A DNA stretch of 64,000 bases from Streptomyces sp. CBMA291 (GTDB taxonomy: Bacteria > Actinomycetota > Actinomycetes > Streptomycetales > Streptomycetaceae). The translations under genes were made by a program, and so were the position numbers. Below are positions 52,133-62,469 of the stretch, in pieces. Under the pieces are notes generated by a model that searched no databases, had not been told where the DNA came from, and saw only the letters and a list, made by a program, of their open reading frames with translations. The stretch covers positions 124,001 through 188,000 of the forward strand of contig NZ_MSJP01000053.1 in the NCBI RefSeq assembly GCF_014596525.1, read 5' to 3'. Every line of letters begins with the position of its first letter. Position 1 is the first letter of the stretch.

Positions 52133-53413
52133 GTGACCGACGCCCAAGAGACCGCAGCAGACACAGCACTGCGCACCACCGGGGGCGGCCCCCCGGACGA
52201 CGATGTCCCTGCGAATGGGCTTCCGATCCCATTGCTGGAGCCCCGCGAGGGGATTCCGCCCGTCGTCGCGAGCGCGGACGCCCTCACCGAGGTGATCTCC
52301 GCCTTCGCCGCGGGCCGGGGCCCCGTCGCCGTCGACGCCGAGCGCGCCTCCGGGTACCGCTACGGCCAGCGCGCCTATCTCGTCCAGCTCCGCCGCGAGG
52401 GCGCGGGCACCGCGCTCATCGACCCGGTGGGCTGCCCCGACCTCTCCGCCTTCGGCGAGGCCCTCGGCGGCGCCGAGTGGATCCTCCACGCGGCGACCCA
52501 GGACCTGCCGTGCCTGCGGGACATAGGCATGCTGCCGACCTCGCTCTTCGACACGGAGCTGGCCGGACGGCTCGCGGGCTTCCCGCGCGTCGGCCTCGGC
52601 GCGATGGTCGAGTCCGTCCTCGGATTCGCCCTGGAGAAGGGCCACTCCGCCGTTGACTGGTCGACCCGCCCGCTGCCCGAGCCCTGGCTGCGGTACGCGG
52701 CGCTCGACGTGGAGCTGCTCGTCGACCTCCGCGACGAGCTGGAGAAGGAACTCGACCGCCAGGGCAAGCTGGAGTGGGCGCTCCAGGAGTTCGACGCGAT
52801 CGCCTCCGCCCCGCCCGCCCCGCCGCGCAAGGACCCGTGGCGGCGTACCTCCGGCATGCACAAGGTGCGGCGCCGCCGCCAGATGGCGGTCGTACGGGAG
52901 CTGTGGACGGCCCGCGACCGCGCCGCCCAGCGCCGTGACGTCTCCCCCGGCAAGGTGCTGAGCGACGCCGCGATCGTGGAGGCGGCGCTCGCCGTCCCGG
53001 TGAACGTGGCCGCGCTCACCGCCCTGCCCGGCTTCGGGCACCGGATGGGCCGCCGTCAGCTGGAGCAGTGGCAGGCGGCGGTGGACCGGGCCAGGGCGCT
53101 GCCGGAGAGCGAGCTGCCGCAGCCGGGCACCCAGCTGGCGGGCCCGCCGCCGCCGCGCGCCTGGGCCGACAAGGACCCGGCAGCCGCCGCCCGGCTCGCC
53201 GCGGCGCGGACGGCGGTGTCGGCGCTCGCCGAGACGCTGCACCTGCCGCAGGAGAACCTGATCACCCCGGACACCGTGCGCCGGGTCTGCTGGGAGCCGC
53301 CGACGGCCGGGACCACCACCGTGGCCGCCGCCCTCACCGGGTACGGCGCCCGCCCCTGGCAGGTGGAACTGGTGACCCCGCTCCTGGTGAAGGCCCTGAC
53401 GGCCTCCTCCTGA
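52133..53413 (+). CDS. rnd: Ribonuclease D
   Basis: 3'-exonuclease trimming tRNA and other RNA ends. The 426-residue protein has the DEDD exonuclease motifs VAVDAERASGYRYG, HAATQDLPCL and YAALDVELLVDL, then two HRDC domains (KVRRRRQMAVVRELWTARDRAAQ onward). A Pro/Ala-rich spacer and a third helical region follow. Start GTG at 52133. It is followed by a strong terminator. Confidence 0.92.
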   Translation: MTDAQETAADTALRTTGGGPPDDDVPANGLPIPLLEPREGIPPVVASADALTEVISAFAAGRGPVAVDAERASGYRYGQRAYLVQLRREGAGTALIDPVGCPDLSAFGEALGGAEWILHAATQDLPCLRDIGMLPTSLFDTELAGRLAGFPRVGLGAMVESVLGFALEKGHSAVDWSTRPLPEPWLRYAALDVELLVDLRDELEKELDRQGKLEWALQEFDAIASAPPAPPRKDPWRRTSGMHKVRRRRQMAVVRELWTARDRAAQRRDVSPGKVLSDAAIVEAALAVPVNVAALTALPGFGHRMGRRQLEQWQAAVDRARALPESELPQPGTQLAGPPPPRAWADKDPAAAARLAAARTAVSALAETLHLPQENLITPDTVRRVCWEPPTAGTTTVAAALTGYGARPWQVELVTPLLVKALTASS

Positions 53414-53422
53414 CCCCGGCCA

Positions 53423-53472
53423 CACCGAGACGGCCCCCGACATCCGACAGGACACCGGGGGCCGTCTCGGTG
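53423..53472 (+). terminator. Terminator after rnd
   Basis: A perfect 17-bp stem (CACCGAGACGGCCCCCG and its complement) with a 16-base loop is followed by TTT. It starts nine bases past the rnd stop. Confidence 0.85.
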
Positions 53473-53535
53473 TTTCGGGGGACGGGGCGGGGCCGGACGG
53501 GACGGTGCGGGGAGGCCGCTGGGCGAGGGGCCGGG

Positions 53536-53702
53536 AGGGCACGGCGTGTGGATCGCGGGGCCCGTGGGACCGCAGGGCACGGCGTGTGGATCGCGGGGCC
53601 CGTGGGACCGCAGGGCACGGGGCCGGGGCGCGGGGCCGGGAGGCCGCAGGACGCAGGGCGTGGATCGCGGAGCCCCGCAGGGCCGCAGGGCCGCAGGGCA
53701 AT
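53536..53702. repeat. 38-bp tandem duplication with a degenerate tail, in a 500-base gap
   Basis: Two exact 38-base copies (53536-53573, 53574-53611) are followed by decayed copies and two AGGGCCGC octamers. The gap between rnd and fadA (53414-53917) contains, besides this and the terminator, nothing coding that I can support; the fadA promoter is probably near 53800-53870. Confidence 0.8.
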
Positions 53703-53917
53703 GGCGCCATGAGGTTCCGCCCCGCCCCGCCCCCGTGCTCCCGGCATTCCCTGGCGTCGCCCCGGCCGTTCCGGCAAGGTTCCGGGTGTGACCTTCGCCG
53801 CTTGGGCCCCAAGGACTGGGCAGCCTGGTTACCCGCAAGTAGCATGGGCGGAGCAAGCGCACGCTTAGGCGTGTGCCGCGGCAGCAGTGCCATCCCGCAC
53901 CCTGGAGGAGAGCCATC

Positions 53918-55132
53918 GTGCCTCGTACCGTCAGGGACGTCGTCTTCGTCGACGGCGTCCGCACCCCGTTCGGCAAGGCGGGCCCGAAGGGCATCTACCA
54001 CGAGACCCGGGCCGACGACCTCGTCGTGAAGGCCATCCGGGAGCTGCTGCGCCGCAACCCGGCCCTCGACCCCGCGAAGATCGACGAGGTCGCCGTCGCC
54101 GCGACCACGCAGATCGGCGACCAGGGCCTGACCCTCGGCCGCACGGCGGGCATCCTCGCCGGGCTGCCGCAGTCGGTGCCCGGCTACTCCATCGACCGCA
54201 TGTGCGCCGGCGCCCTCACCGCGGTGACCAGCCTCGCCGGTTCGATCGCGTTCGGCGCGTACGACGCCGTCATCGCCGGTGGCGTCGAGCACATGGGCCG
54301 CCACCCCATGGGCGAGGGCGTCGACCCGAACCCGCGCTTCGTGTCGGAGAAGCTCGTCGACGAGTCCGCCCTCTTCATGGGCATGACCGCCGAGAACCTG
54401 CACGACCGCTACCCCGGCATCACCAAGCTCCGCGCCGACGAGTACGCCGTGCGCTCGCAGGAGAAGGCCGCCAAGGCGTACGCCGACGGCAAGATCCAGC
54501 AGGACCTGGTGCCGATCTCGGTCCGACGCACCGACGCCTCCACCGGCGAGACCGGCTGGGGTCTGGTCACCGCCGACGAGCCGATGCGCCCCGGCACCAC
54601 CCTGGAGTCGCTCGCCGGTCTGAAGACGCCCTTCCGCGTCCACGGCAACGTCACCGCGGGCAACGCCGCCGGTCTCAACGACGGTGCCACCGCCTCGATC
54701 ATCGCCTCCGAGGACTTCGCCCGCGAGAACGGCCTCCCGGTCAAGATGCGCCTCGTCTCGTACGCCTTCGTCGGCGTCGAGCCCGAGGTCATGGGCTACG
54801 GCCCGATCCCGGCCACCGAGAAGGCCCTCGCGAAGGCCGGTCTGTCCATCGAGGACATCGACCTCTTCGAGATCAACGAGGCCTTCGCCGTGCAGGTCCT
54901 CGCCTTCCTGGAGCACTACGGCATCGCCGACGACGACGCCCGGGTGAACCAGTACGGCGGCGCCATCGCCTACGGCCACCCGCTCGCCTCCTCCGGCGTC
55001 CGTCTGATGACGCAGCTGGCCCGCCAGTTCGAGGAGCAGCCGCAGGTCCGTTACGGCCTCACCACCATGTGCGTCGGCTTCGGCATGGGCGCCACGGTCA
55101 TCTGGGAGAACCCCCACTGGGAGGGCAAGTGA
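53918..55132 (+). CDS. fadA: Acetyl-CoA acyltransferase (thiolase), beta-oxidation beta subunit
   Basis: Cleaves 3-ketoacyl-CoA with CoA. The 404-residue thiolase has the nucleophile Cys96 in DRMCAGAL, NVTAGNAAGLNDGA, AYGHPLASSG (His) and TTMCVGFGMG (second Cys). The GTG at 53918 follows GGAGGAGAG. It overlaps the fadB start by four bases (GTGA), so the subunits are made together. Confidence 0.95.
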   Translation: MPRTVRDVVFVDGVRTPFGKAGPKGIYHETRADDLVVKAIRELLRRNPALDPAKIDEVAVAATTQIGDQGLTLGRTAGILAGLPQSVPGYSIDRMCAGALTAVTSLAGSIAFGAYDAVIAGGVEHMGRHPMGEGVDPNPRFVSEKLVDESALFMGMTAENLHDRYPGITKLRADEYAVRSQEKAAKAYADGKIQQDLVPISVRRTDASTGETGWGLVTADEPMRPGTTLESLAGLKTPFRVHGNVTAGNAAGLNDGATASIIASEDFARENGLPVKMRLVSYAFVGVEPEVMGYGPIPATEKALAKAGLSIEDIDLFEINEAFAVQVLAFLEHYGIADDDARVNQYGGAIAYGHPLASSGVRLMTQLARQFEEQPQVRYGLTTMCVGFGMGATVIWENPHWEGK

Positions 55133-57267
55133 GCACCACCGCCGAGCTTCTGAAGGGCGCCGCCGCGCTCTTCCCCGACGAGGTCGTCACCAGCGCCCAC
55201 GTACGGCACTTCGAACTGCCCGCGGGTGTGGGCAGGTTCGCCCTGATCACGCTGGACAACGGCTTCGACCACACCAAGCCGACCACCTTCGGCCCGCAGT
55301 CGCTGGCCAACCTGAGCGCCGCGATCGACCAGGTCGAGGCCGAGGCCGCGAACGGTGAGATCGTCGGCGTCGGCATCACCGGCAAGCCGTTCATCTTCGC
55401 CGTCGGCGCCGACCTCAAGGGCGTCGAGCTGCTGCGGAGCCACGAAGAGGCGCTCGCCATCGGCAAGGGCGGCCACGACGTCTTCAAGCGTCTGTCCGCG
55501 CTCGCCGTGCCGACTTTCGCGTACTACAACGGCGCGGCCATGGGCGGCGGCGTCGAGGTCGGTCTGCACTGCACCTACCGCACCGTGTCGAAGGCCCTGC
55601 CGGCCTTCTCGCTGCCCGAGGTCTTCCTCGGTCTGGTGCCCGGCTGGGGCGGCTGCGCGCTCCTGCCGAACCTGATCGGCGCGGAGAAGGCCGTCACGGT
55701 CGTCATCGAGAACGCCCTGAACCAGAACCGCCAGCTCAAGGGCAAGCAGGTCTTCGAACTCGGCATCGCCGACGCCCTGTTCGAGGGCGCCGACTTCCTG
55801 GAGCGGTCGCTGGTCTGGACGGCCGGCGTCCTCGACGGCTCCGTGACCGTCGACCGCCCCGAGATCGACCGGGGCGAGGCCTGGGACCAGGCCGTCGCCA
55901 AGGGCCGCGCCCTCGCCGACGCCAAGGTGCACGGCGCCGCTCCGGCCGCCTACCGCGCCCTCGACATCATGGCGGCGGCCAAGGACGGCGACCTTCAGAA
56001 GGGCTTCGACGCCGAGGACCAGGCCCTCGCGGACCTGATCATGAGCGGCGAGCTGCGCTCCGGCATCTACGCCTTCAACCTGGTGCAGAAGCGCGGGAAG
56101 CGCCCGGTGGGCGCCCCGGACAAGTCCCTGGCGCGCCCCGTCACCAAGGTCGGCGTCGTCGGCGCCGGTCTGATGGCCTCCCAGCTCGCCCTGCTCTTCC
56201 TGCGCCGCCTCGAGGTGCCGGTCGTCCTGACCGACATCGACCAGGAGCGCGTGGACAAGGGCGTGGGCTACGTCCACGGCGAGATCGAGAAGCTGCTGGG
56301 CAAGGGCCGGATCAACCAGGACAAGGCCAACCGTCTCAAGGGCCTGGTCTCCGGCGTCCTGGACAAGGCCGAGGGCTTCGCGGACGCGGACTTCATCATC
56401 GAGGCCGTGTTCGAGGAGATGGGCGTCAAGCAGAAGGTGTTCGCGGAGGTCGAGGCGGTCGCCCCGGCGCACGCGGTCCTCGCCACCAACACCTCCTCGC
56501 TCTCCGTCTCGGAGATGGCCTCGAAGCTGAAGCACCCCGAGCGCGTGGTCGGCTTCCACTTCTTCAACCCGGTCGCGATCCTCCCGCTCCTGGAGATCGT
56601 CCGCGGCGAGCGGACCGACGACGCCTCGCTCGCCACCGCGTTCGGCGTGGCGAAGAAGCTGAAGAAGACCGCAGTCCTCACCAAGGACGCCCCGGCGTTC
56701 GTCGTGAACCGCATCCTGACCCGCTTCATGGGCGAGATCCAGAACGTCATCGACGAGGGCACCCCGGTGGCCACGGCGGAGAAGGCGGTCGAGCCGCTGG
56801 GCCTGCCGATGTCCCCGCTGGTCCTCCTCGAACTGGTCGGTCCGGCGATCGGTCTGCACGTCTCCGAGACCCTGAACCGCTCCTTCCCCGACCGCTTCAC
56901 GGTCTCCCCCAACCTGAAGGCGGTCGTCGAGGCGGGCAAGCGCGGCTTCTACGTCTACAAGCCGGAGAACGGCTTCAAGCCGGAGCTGGACCCCGAGGTC
57001 GCCGCGCTCCTGCGGCAGGGCGATGTCGTCCTGACCGAGGAGCAGGTCCGCGACCGCGTCCTGGACGCGGTGGCGCAGGAGATCGGCCTGATGCTGGAGG
57101 AGGGTGTCGTCGCCGAGGCGCAGGACATCGACCTCTGCCTGATCACGGGTGCGGGCTGGCCCTTCCACCTGGGCGGCATCACGCCGTACCTGGACCGTGA
57201 GGGCGTCTCCGAGCGCGCCAACGGCAAGCGTTTCCTGGCACAGGGCGTGGCGAGCGTCCCGGCGTAA
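55129..57267 (+). CDS. fadB: Fatty-acid oxidation multifunctional subunit (enoyl-CoA hydratase / 3-hydroxyacyl-CoA dehydrogenase)
   Basis: Hydrates enoyl-CoA and oxidises the 3-hydroxy product with NAD. The 712-residue protein has an N-terminal crotonase domain (oxyanion and Glu region AMGGGVEVGLH; LPEVFLGLVPGWGG) and an HCDH Rossmann domain from about residue 340 (VGVVGAGLMASQLALL; NTSSLSVSEMASKLKHPERVVGFHFFNPV with the catalytic His). Two C-terminal HCDH helical domains follow. Coupled to fadA by a four-base overlap. Confidence 0.95.
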   Translation: MSTTAELLKGAAALFPDEVVTSAHVRHFELPAGVGRFALITLDNGFDHTKPTTFGPQSLANLSAAIDQVEAEAANGEIVGVGITGKPFIFAVGADLKGVELLRSHEEALAIGKGGHDVFKRLSALAVPTFAYYNGAAMGGGVEVGLHCTYRTVSKALPAFSLPEVFLGLVPGWGGCALLPNLIGAEKAVTVVIENALNQNRQLKGKQVFELGIADALFEGADFLERSLVWTAGVLDGSVTVDRPEIDRGEAWDQAVAKGRALADAKVHGAAPAAYRALDIMAAAKDGDLQKGFDAEDQALADLIMSGELRSGIYAFNLVQKRGKRPVGAPDKSLARPVTKVGVVGAGLMASQLALLFLRRLEVPVVLTDIDQERVDKGVGYVHGEIEKLLGKGRINQDKANRLKGLVSGVLDKAEGFADADFIIEAVFEEMGVKQKVFAEVEAVAPAHAVLATNTSSLSVSEMASKLKHPERVVGFHFFNPVAILPLLEIVRGERTDDASLATAFGVAKKLKKTAVLTKDAPAFVVNRILTRFMGEIQNVIDEGTPVATAEKAVEPLGLPMSPLVLLELVGPAIGLHVSETLNRSFPDRFTVSPNLKAVVEAGKRGFYVYKPENGFKPELDPEVAALLRQGDVVLTEEQVRDRVLDAVAQEIGLMLEEGVVAEAQDIDLCLITGAGWPFHLGGITPYLDREGVSERANGKRFLAQGVASVPA

Positions 57268-57283
57268 CCTCCCCTGGGCCCAA

Positions 57284-57328
57284 GGAGAACGGCCCCGGCA
57301 CCTCTTCCAGGTGCCGGGGCCGTTCTCC
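57284..57328 (+). terminator. Terminator after fadB
   Basis: A perfect 20-bp stem with a 5-base loop (arms 57284-57303 and 57309-57328), the strongest hairpin in the window. It begins 17 bases after the fadB stop. Confidence 0.9.
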
Positions 57329-57467
57329 GTCTCACGGGGCCGTTCCCGTCGTCACGGGACCGTTCCCGCCGTCACGGGGCCGTTCTCCATCGCCGCGGAG
57401 CCCTTTCCGCCGTCACGGGGTTTCCCGTGGTCACGGAGCCTTTCCGGCGTACGGGCCCGTTCTCGCG
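57329..57467. repeat. Seven degenerate ~20-bp repeats after the fadB terminator
   Basis: Units of 18-22 bases share GTCACGGGRCCGTTCCCGCC and run from the terminator to two bases before the stop of the convergent gene at 57469. The start of each unit resembles part of the terminator arm (GGCCGTTC), suggesting they grew from it. Confidence 0.7.
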
Positions 57468-57468
57468 G

Positions 57469-58548
57469 TCAGCCTATGGAGCGCCAGCCCTCCAGGAGGA
57501 GCCCCTCGGCGGTCGCCTTCTGGCGGGTGGTGATCAGGGTGCTGTCGCCGACCAGGGACATGGCGACGAGCCGGCCGTCGAGCCCCCGGGTGAGGACGGT
57601 GGCGAGTTCGCCCCGGGGCTCCCCCGTCTCCGCCCATGCGATCCCCTCGTCCTCCTTCTCGCTCGGGTAGGCGGCGAGGGCCAGCCGTCCGTCGGCGGAC
57701 TGCTGGGCGAGGACCGTGCAGTCGAAGCCGTCGATGAGGCAGCGGGTGGCGGAGAGCCGCCCGGTACCGGCGGCGTCGCCGAGGACCGTGGGCTCAAGGG
57801 AGCGTCCGGGGGACCAGGCACGGACCTTGGCCGTCTTGTCGACGTAGAAGAGCGTCACGTTCCCGGAGGGGCCCGTGACGGCCGCGAGGGTGCCGAAGGT
57901 GACCTCGGCGGGCAGCGGGTCCTTGCGGACGGGGCGGCCGCCGGGCTCCTCCTGGACGTAGTGGAACAGCCCCTTCTCGGTCGCCGTGAGGAGTTCGACG
58001 CGCCCCTCGCCGTTGCAGACGGCCACCGGGGAGGCGTCGGTCTTCCAGCCGTGCAGGTCCCACCAGGGGTGCCAGCCCCCGGCGTCCTTCTGGGCGCGCA
58101 CGCTCAGTCCGCCTCCGGCGTTGCGCACGAAGACGTACGCGCGACCCTGGGCGTCCACGGTGACGGAGGGGTTGCCGGTCCAGGGGCTCTTGCCGTTGGA
58201 GTGGCCGATGGAGCGCCAGGCGGCGGCGGGGCGGCCGGTCTGGAACTGGACGGAGTGCACCAGTTCGACGTTTCCCTCTCCCCCGCCGACAGGGCGCAGC
58301 CCGACGAGGTGCACATAGCGGTCGGCGCCCTGGCCGACGGCCAGGAAGGGGTCGAGCCCGTCCCCGCCGAGCGAATCGGGTCCGCTCCAACTGCCGTCCG
58401 GCTGCTCGGTCCAGCGCACCACCTCCCCGTTCCGCGGCAGATAGGCACTGAACCTGCCGTCCGCTCCCCTGGTCAGCCAGGCTCCCTGGAGGTGCGGGGC
58501 GGCGGAGCCGTGGGAACGGGCAGCGGGGACCTGTGATCGATTCGCCAT
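57469..58548 (-). CDS. Beta-propeller (PLL lectin-like) protein
   Basis: The 359-residue soluble protein has repeating modules with G(D/S)GW or W..W motifs and hydrophobic strands (GAWLTRGADGRFSAYL; GSWSGPDSLGGDGLDPFLAVG; GWHPWWDLHGWKTDASPVAV; FYVDKTAKVRAW). These are features of the Photorhabdus-lectin-like propeller. No signal peptide is seen, so it is probably cytoplasmic unless exported another way. Function unknown, glycan binding is one option. ATG 58548 has a weak GGATCC upstream. Confidence 0.6.
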   Translation of the reverse strand: MANRSQVPAARSHGSAAPHLQGAWLTRGADGRFSAYLPRNGEVVRWTEQPDGSWSGPDSLGGDGLDPFLAVGQGADRYVHLVGLRPVGGGEGNVELVHSVQFQTGRPAAAWRSIGHSNGKSPWTGNPSVTVDAQGRAYVFVRNAGGGLSVRAQKDAGGWHPWWDLHGWKTDASPVAVCNGEGRVELLTATEKGLFHYVQEEPGGRPVRKDPLPAEVTFGTLAAVTGPSGNVTLFYVDKTAKVRAWSPGRSLEPTVLGDAAGTGRLSATRCLIDGFDCTVLAQQSADGRLALAAYPSEKEDEGIAWAETGEPRGELATVLTRGLDGRLVAMSLVGDSTLITTRQKATAEGLLLEGWRSIG

Positions 58549-58646
58549 GGGGGGATCCAGCACTCCGGTCGTCGGAAGGAGTTCGGGTACGAGCCGACTG
58601 TAGTCGCCCTCCCCGAGCCGCTTTTCCGCGCCTTCGGCGTCGGGGC

Positions 58647-60161
58647 TCAGGAGTGCGGGGCGGCACTCTCCCGCGCGAGCCGACTGTGACGGCGCCCGTA
58701 CAGGAAGTACACGACGAAGCCGATCAGCATCCAGACGGCGAAGCGGAACCAGGTCTCGCCCGGCAGGTTGAGCATCAGCCAGAACGAGGCGGCGATGGAG
58801 ATGATCGGCAGGGCGGGCACCCAGGGGGTGCGGAAGGCTCTGGGCAGGTCGGGGCGGGCGCGGCGGAGGACGATGACGCCGACGGCGACCACGATGAAGG
58901 CGAAGAGGGTGCCGATGTTCACCAGGGTGGCGAGTTCGTTGATGCTGGTGAAGCCCGCGACGACGGCGATGATCACGCCGAGCAGGATGGTGGGGCGGTA
59001 GGGGGTGTGGAAGCGCGGGTGGGTGACGGAGAAGAAGCGCGGCAGCAGTCCGTCCCGGCTCATCGCGAAGAACACCCGGGTCTGGCCCAGGAGCAGGATC
59101 AGACAGACCGTGGTGAGGCCGATGGCGGCGCCGAAGCTGATCACGCCCGCGTAGAACGGGTGTCCGACGGCCTTGAAGGCGTCGGCGAGGGGGGCGCTCA
59201 CGGACAGCTCCGTGTAGTGCTGCATGCCGGTGACGACGAGGGCGACGGCCACGTAGAGCACGGTGCAGATGAGGAGGGAGCCGAGGATGCCCCGGGGCAT
59301 GTCCCGCTGCGGCAGCTTGGTCTCCTCGGCTGCCGTGGCCACCACGTCGAAGCCGATGAAGGCGAAGAAGACGACGGAGGCGGCGGTGAAGATGCCCATC
59401 ACTCCGAAGTTGGTCGGCTGGTACCCGAACATCAGTTGGATCAGCGGCTCGGTCCAGTCGGAGCCGCCGCCGGGTGGGGCGACGGCGGGCGGGATGAAGG
59501 GCTTGTAGTTCTCGGCGGAGACGAAGAACAGACCCGCGACGATCACGATCAGCACCACGATCACCTTGATCGTGACGACGACGCTGGTGATCCGGGCGGA
59601 GAGCTTCATCCCGAGGACGAGGACGACGGTCAGCAGGAGGACGAGCCCGAAGGCGAGGATGTCGAAGGTGCCGCCGGGGATGTCGGGCCCTTCGAGCGAG
59701 GCGGGCAGATGCCAGCCGATGTTGTCCAGGAGCGAGCGGACGTACCCCGACCAGCCGACGGCGACCACCGCCGTCCCCAGGGCGAATTCCAGGACGAGGT
59801 CCCATCCGATGGTCCAGGCGGGCAGCTCGCCGATGGAGGCGTACGCGAAGGTGTACGCCGATCCGGCCACCGGCACCGTCGAGGCGAACTCGGCGTAGCA
59901 GAGGGCGGCCAGGGCGCAGACGATGCCCGCGGCGACGAAGGCGAGGGCGGTGGCCGGTCCCGCGTTCTCCTTGGCGACCTTGCCGGTGAGGACGAAGATG
60001 CCGGTGCCGATGATGACGCCGACTCCGAACACCGTCAGATCCCAGGCGGACAGGGACTTGCGGAGCGCGTGCTCGGGTGCCTCGGTGTCGCGGATCGACT
60101 GCTCGACCGACTTGGTCCGGAACATCCCCGAGCCGGCGCGTGGCCGTTGGTCCGTACTCAT
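58647..60161 (-). CDS. APC-family amino acid permease
   Basis: Imports amino acids with a cation. The 504-residue protein has 12 predicted spans with the family signature at span 1 (FGVGVIIGTGIFVLTG) and 6 (FFAFIGFDVVATAAEET). N-terminal DTEAPEHALRKSLSAWDL and the cationic-transporter-like sequence suggest the CAT/YfnA branch (lysine, arginine or small neutral substrates). ATG 60161 is behind GGGAGG. It lies downstream of dxs but a terminator separates them. Confidence 0.92.
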   Translation of the reverse strand: MSTDQRPRAGSGMFRTKSVEQSIRDTEAPEHALRKSLSAWDLTVFGVGVIIGTGIFVLTGKVAKENAGPATALAFVAAGIVCALAALCYAEFASTVPVAGSAYTFAYASIGELPAWTIGWDLVLEFALGTAVVAVGWSGYVRSLLDNIGWHLPASLEGPDIPGGTFDILAFGLVLLLTVVLVLGMKLSARITSVVVTIKVIVVLIVIVAGLFFVSAENYKPFIPPAVAPPGGGSDWTEPLIQLMFGYQPTNFGVMGIFTAASVVFFAFIGFDVVATAAEETKLPQRDMPRGILGSLLICTVLYVAVALVVTGMQHYTELSVSAPLADAFKAVGHPFYAGVISFGAAIGLTTVCLILLLGQTRVFFAMSRDGLLPRFFSVTHPRFHTPYRPTILLGVIIAVVAGFTSINELATLVNIGTLFAFIVVAVGVIVLRRARPDLPRAFRTPWVPALPIISIAASFWLMLNLPGETWFRFAVWMLIGFVVYFLYGRRHSRLARESAAPHS

Positions 60162-60216
60162 CGTCGTACCTCCCTGCCATGGGGCTGCCCGTCTTGTGGT
60201 CAGAATGCACGCGAAA

Positions 60217-60254
60217 GGGCCGGTCGGCACTCCGAAGAGTGAACCAACCGGCCC
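60217..60254 (-). terminator. Terminator after dxs
   Basis: GGGCCGGT at 60217-60224 pairs with ACCGGCCC at 60247-60254, with inner CACTC / GAGTG, and is followed on the minus strand by TTTC. It lies 28 bases past the dxs stop. Confidence 0.7.
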
Positions 60255-60282
60255 CTGGGGTGACGGGGAGTGAGGAAGTCCG

Positions 60283-62238
60283 TCAGTCGCGGGCGGGCTC
60301 CACCTCGGGGGTGGCGCTCCCGGCTGCCTGCTCGACCCGTTCGGCGTCGAGGGCGCGGGGAAGACCGTCGAGCCGCGAGACCAGACCGGTGACCTGACGG
60401 GCGATGTCGGGGGCGGTCAGGCCGATCTCGGCCAGGACCTCGCCGCGGGAGGCGTGGTCGAGGAAGCGCGGCGGGATGCCGAAGTCCCGGAGCGGGACGT
60501 CCACGCCCGCGTCGCGGAGCGCCTGGGCGACGGCGGAACCGACGCCGCCGACGCGGCTGTTGTCCTCGACGGTGACGACGACCCGGTGGCGCTCGGCGAG
60601 CGGGGCGAGAGCCTCGTCGACGGGCTTGACCCAGCGGGGGTCGATCACGGTGGTGGAGATGCCGTGCCGGTCGAGGAGATCGGCGATCTCCAGGCACATC
60701 GGGGCGAGCGCGCCGACGGAGACGAGCAGGACGTCGGGGAGATCGGTGGCGGGCTCGCGCAGGACGTCCATGCCGCCGATCCGGCGCAGCGCGGGGACGG
60801 CCGGGCCCACGGCGCCCTTGGAGAAGCGGACCACGGTCGGCGCGTCGGTGACCTCGACGGCCTCGCGGAGCTGGGCGCGGACCTGGTCGGCGTCGCGCGG
60901 GGCGGCGAGTCGCAGACCGGGCACGACCTGGAGGATGGACATGTCCCACATGCCGTTGTGGGAGGCGCCGTCGGTGCCGGTGACACCGGCCCTGTCCAGG
61001 ACGAAGGTGACGCCGCACTTGTGCAGGGCCACGTCCATCAGGACCTGGTCGAAGGCGCGGTTGAGGAAGGTCGCGTAGACGGCGAAGACCGGGTGGACGC
61101 CGCCGGTGGCGAGGCCGGCGGCGGAGACCGCGGCGTGCTGCTCGGCGATGCCGACGTCGTAGACCCGCTCGGGGAAGGCCTTGGCGAAGCGGTCGAGGCC
61201 GACGGGCTGGAGCATGGCGGCGGTGATCGCCACGATGTCCTCGCGCTCCTTGCCGAGCGCGACCATCTCCTCGCCGAAGACGCTGGTCCAGTCGGCGCCG
61301 GAGGAAGCGATGGGCAGTCCGGTGTCGGGGTGGATCTTGCCGACGGCGTGGAAGCGGTCGGCCTCGTCCTGGAGGGCGGGCTGGTAGCCCCGGCCCTTCT
61401 CGGTGAGGCAGTGGACGATCACGGGGCCGCCGAAGCGCTTGGCGCGCGTCAGGGCGGATTCCAGGGCCTCGATGTCGTGGCCGTCGATGGGGCCGACGTA
61501 CTTCAGGCCGAGGTCCTCGAACATGCCCTGGGGGGCGATGAAGTCCTTGAGGCCCTTCTTGGCTCCGTGCAGGGTCTCGTAGAGCGGCTTCCCGACGACG
61601 GGGGTGCGCTCCAGGATGTCCTTGCCGCGGGCGAGGAAGCGCTCGTAGCCGTCGGTGGTGCGCAGGGTCGCCAGATGGTTGGCGAGGCCGCCGATGGTGG
61701 GCGCGTAGGAGCGCTCGTTGTCGTTGACGACGATGACGAGCGGGCGGTCCTTGGCGGCGGCGATGTTGTTCAGCGCCTCCCAGGCCATGCCTCCGGTGAG
61801 GGCGCCGTCGCCGATGACGGCGACGACGTGGTCGTCCTTCTTCAGGACCTCGTTGGCCTTGGCGAGGCCGTCGGCCCAGCCGAGGACCGTGGAGGCGTGC
61901 GAGTTCTCGATGACGTCGTGCTCGGACTCGGCCTTCGAGGGGTAGCCGGAGAGGCCGCCCTTCATCTTGAGCCGGGAGAAGTCCTGGCGGCCCGTGAGCA
62001 GCTTGTGGACGTAGCTCTGGTGGCCGGTGTCCCAGAGGACCTTGTCCTTCGGGGAGTCGAACACCCGGTGCAGGGCGATGGTCAGCTCGACCACACCGAG
62101 GTTGGGTCCGAGATGGCCGCCGGTCTTGGAGACGGCGTCCACGAGGAACGTCCTGATCTCGTCGGCCAGCTGGTCCAGCTGTTCCGGGGAGAGCCGGTCC
62201 AGATCTCGCGGTCCCCTGATACGGGTCAGCAGAGCCAC
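60283..62238 (-). CDS. dxs: 1-deoxy-D-xylulose-5-phosphate synthase
   Basis: First step of the MEP isoprenoid pathway (pyruvate + glyceraldehyde-3-phosphate), cytoplasmic and TPP-dependent. The 651-residue protein has [19 protein letters not shown], the TPP motif [23 protein letters not shown] and EQHA in the transketolase domain. GTG 62238 ([12 protein letters not shown]) is the usual start, behind AAGGAGG; an ATG at 62271 would add 11 residues. It is monocistronic. Confidence 0.96.
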   Translation of the reverse strand: MALLTRIRGPRDLDRLSPEQLDQLADEIRTFLVDAVSKTGGHLGPNLGVVELTIALHRVFDSPKDKVLWDTGHQSYVHKLLTGRQDFSRLKMKGGLSGYPSKAESEHDVIENSHASTVLGWADGLAKANEVLKKDDHVVAVIGDGALTGGMAWEALNNIAAAKDRPLVIVVNDNERSYAPTIGGLANHLATLRTTDGYERFLARGKDILERTPVVGKPLYETLHGAKKGLKDFIAPQGMFEDLGLKYVGPIDGHDIEALESALTRAKRFGGPVIVHCLTEKGRGYQPALQDEADRFHAVGKIHPDTGLPIASSGADWTSVFGEEMVALGKEREDIVAITAAMLQPVGLDRFAKAFPERVYDVGIAEQHAAVSAAGLATGGVHPVFAVYATFLNRAFDQVLMDVALHKCGVTFVLDRAGVTGTDGASHNGMWDMSILQVVPGLRLAAPRDADQVRAQLREAVEVTDAPTVVRFSKGAVGPAVPALRRIGGMDVLREPATDLPDVLLVSVGALAPMCLEIADLLDRHGISTTVIDPRWVKPVDEALAPLAERHRVVVTVEDNSRVGGVGSAVAQALRDAGVDVPLRDFGIPPRFLDHASRGEVLAEIGLTAPDIARQVTGLVSRLDGLPRALDAERVEQAAGSATPEVEPARD

Positions 62239-62469
62239 CCGTGCCTCCTTGCGTTTGAGCTGGTCGAGCATGCCGATTTGTCGAGTCTAATGTTCCGTCT
62301 TGGATCGTGGGCATCGGGCCGGGGAGTCGGTCGTCACTCGAATGGCCTACATGCCGCTGATCCGTACGGCCCCGCGCGGCGGGCCTCCCGGCCGGTGGGG
62401 GCCGGTCCCGGAGCGGAGCGCCGCCCCCGGGGGCCACCGGCTCTCCGCCCTCCGCGCTCCGGGGGCGCG

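Noticed and set aside
51851..55117. Antisense frame of 1088 codons over rnd and fadA
   Set aside because: Low-complexity composition, no motif; opposite genes have clear catalytic residues.
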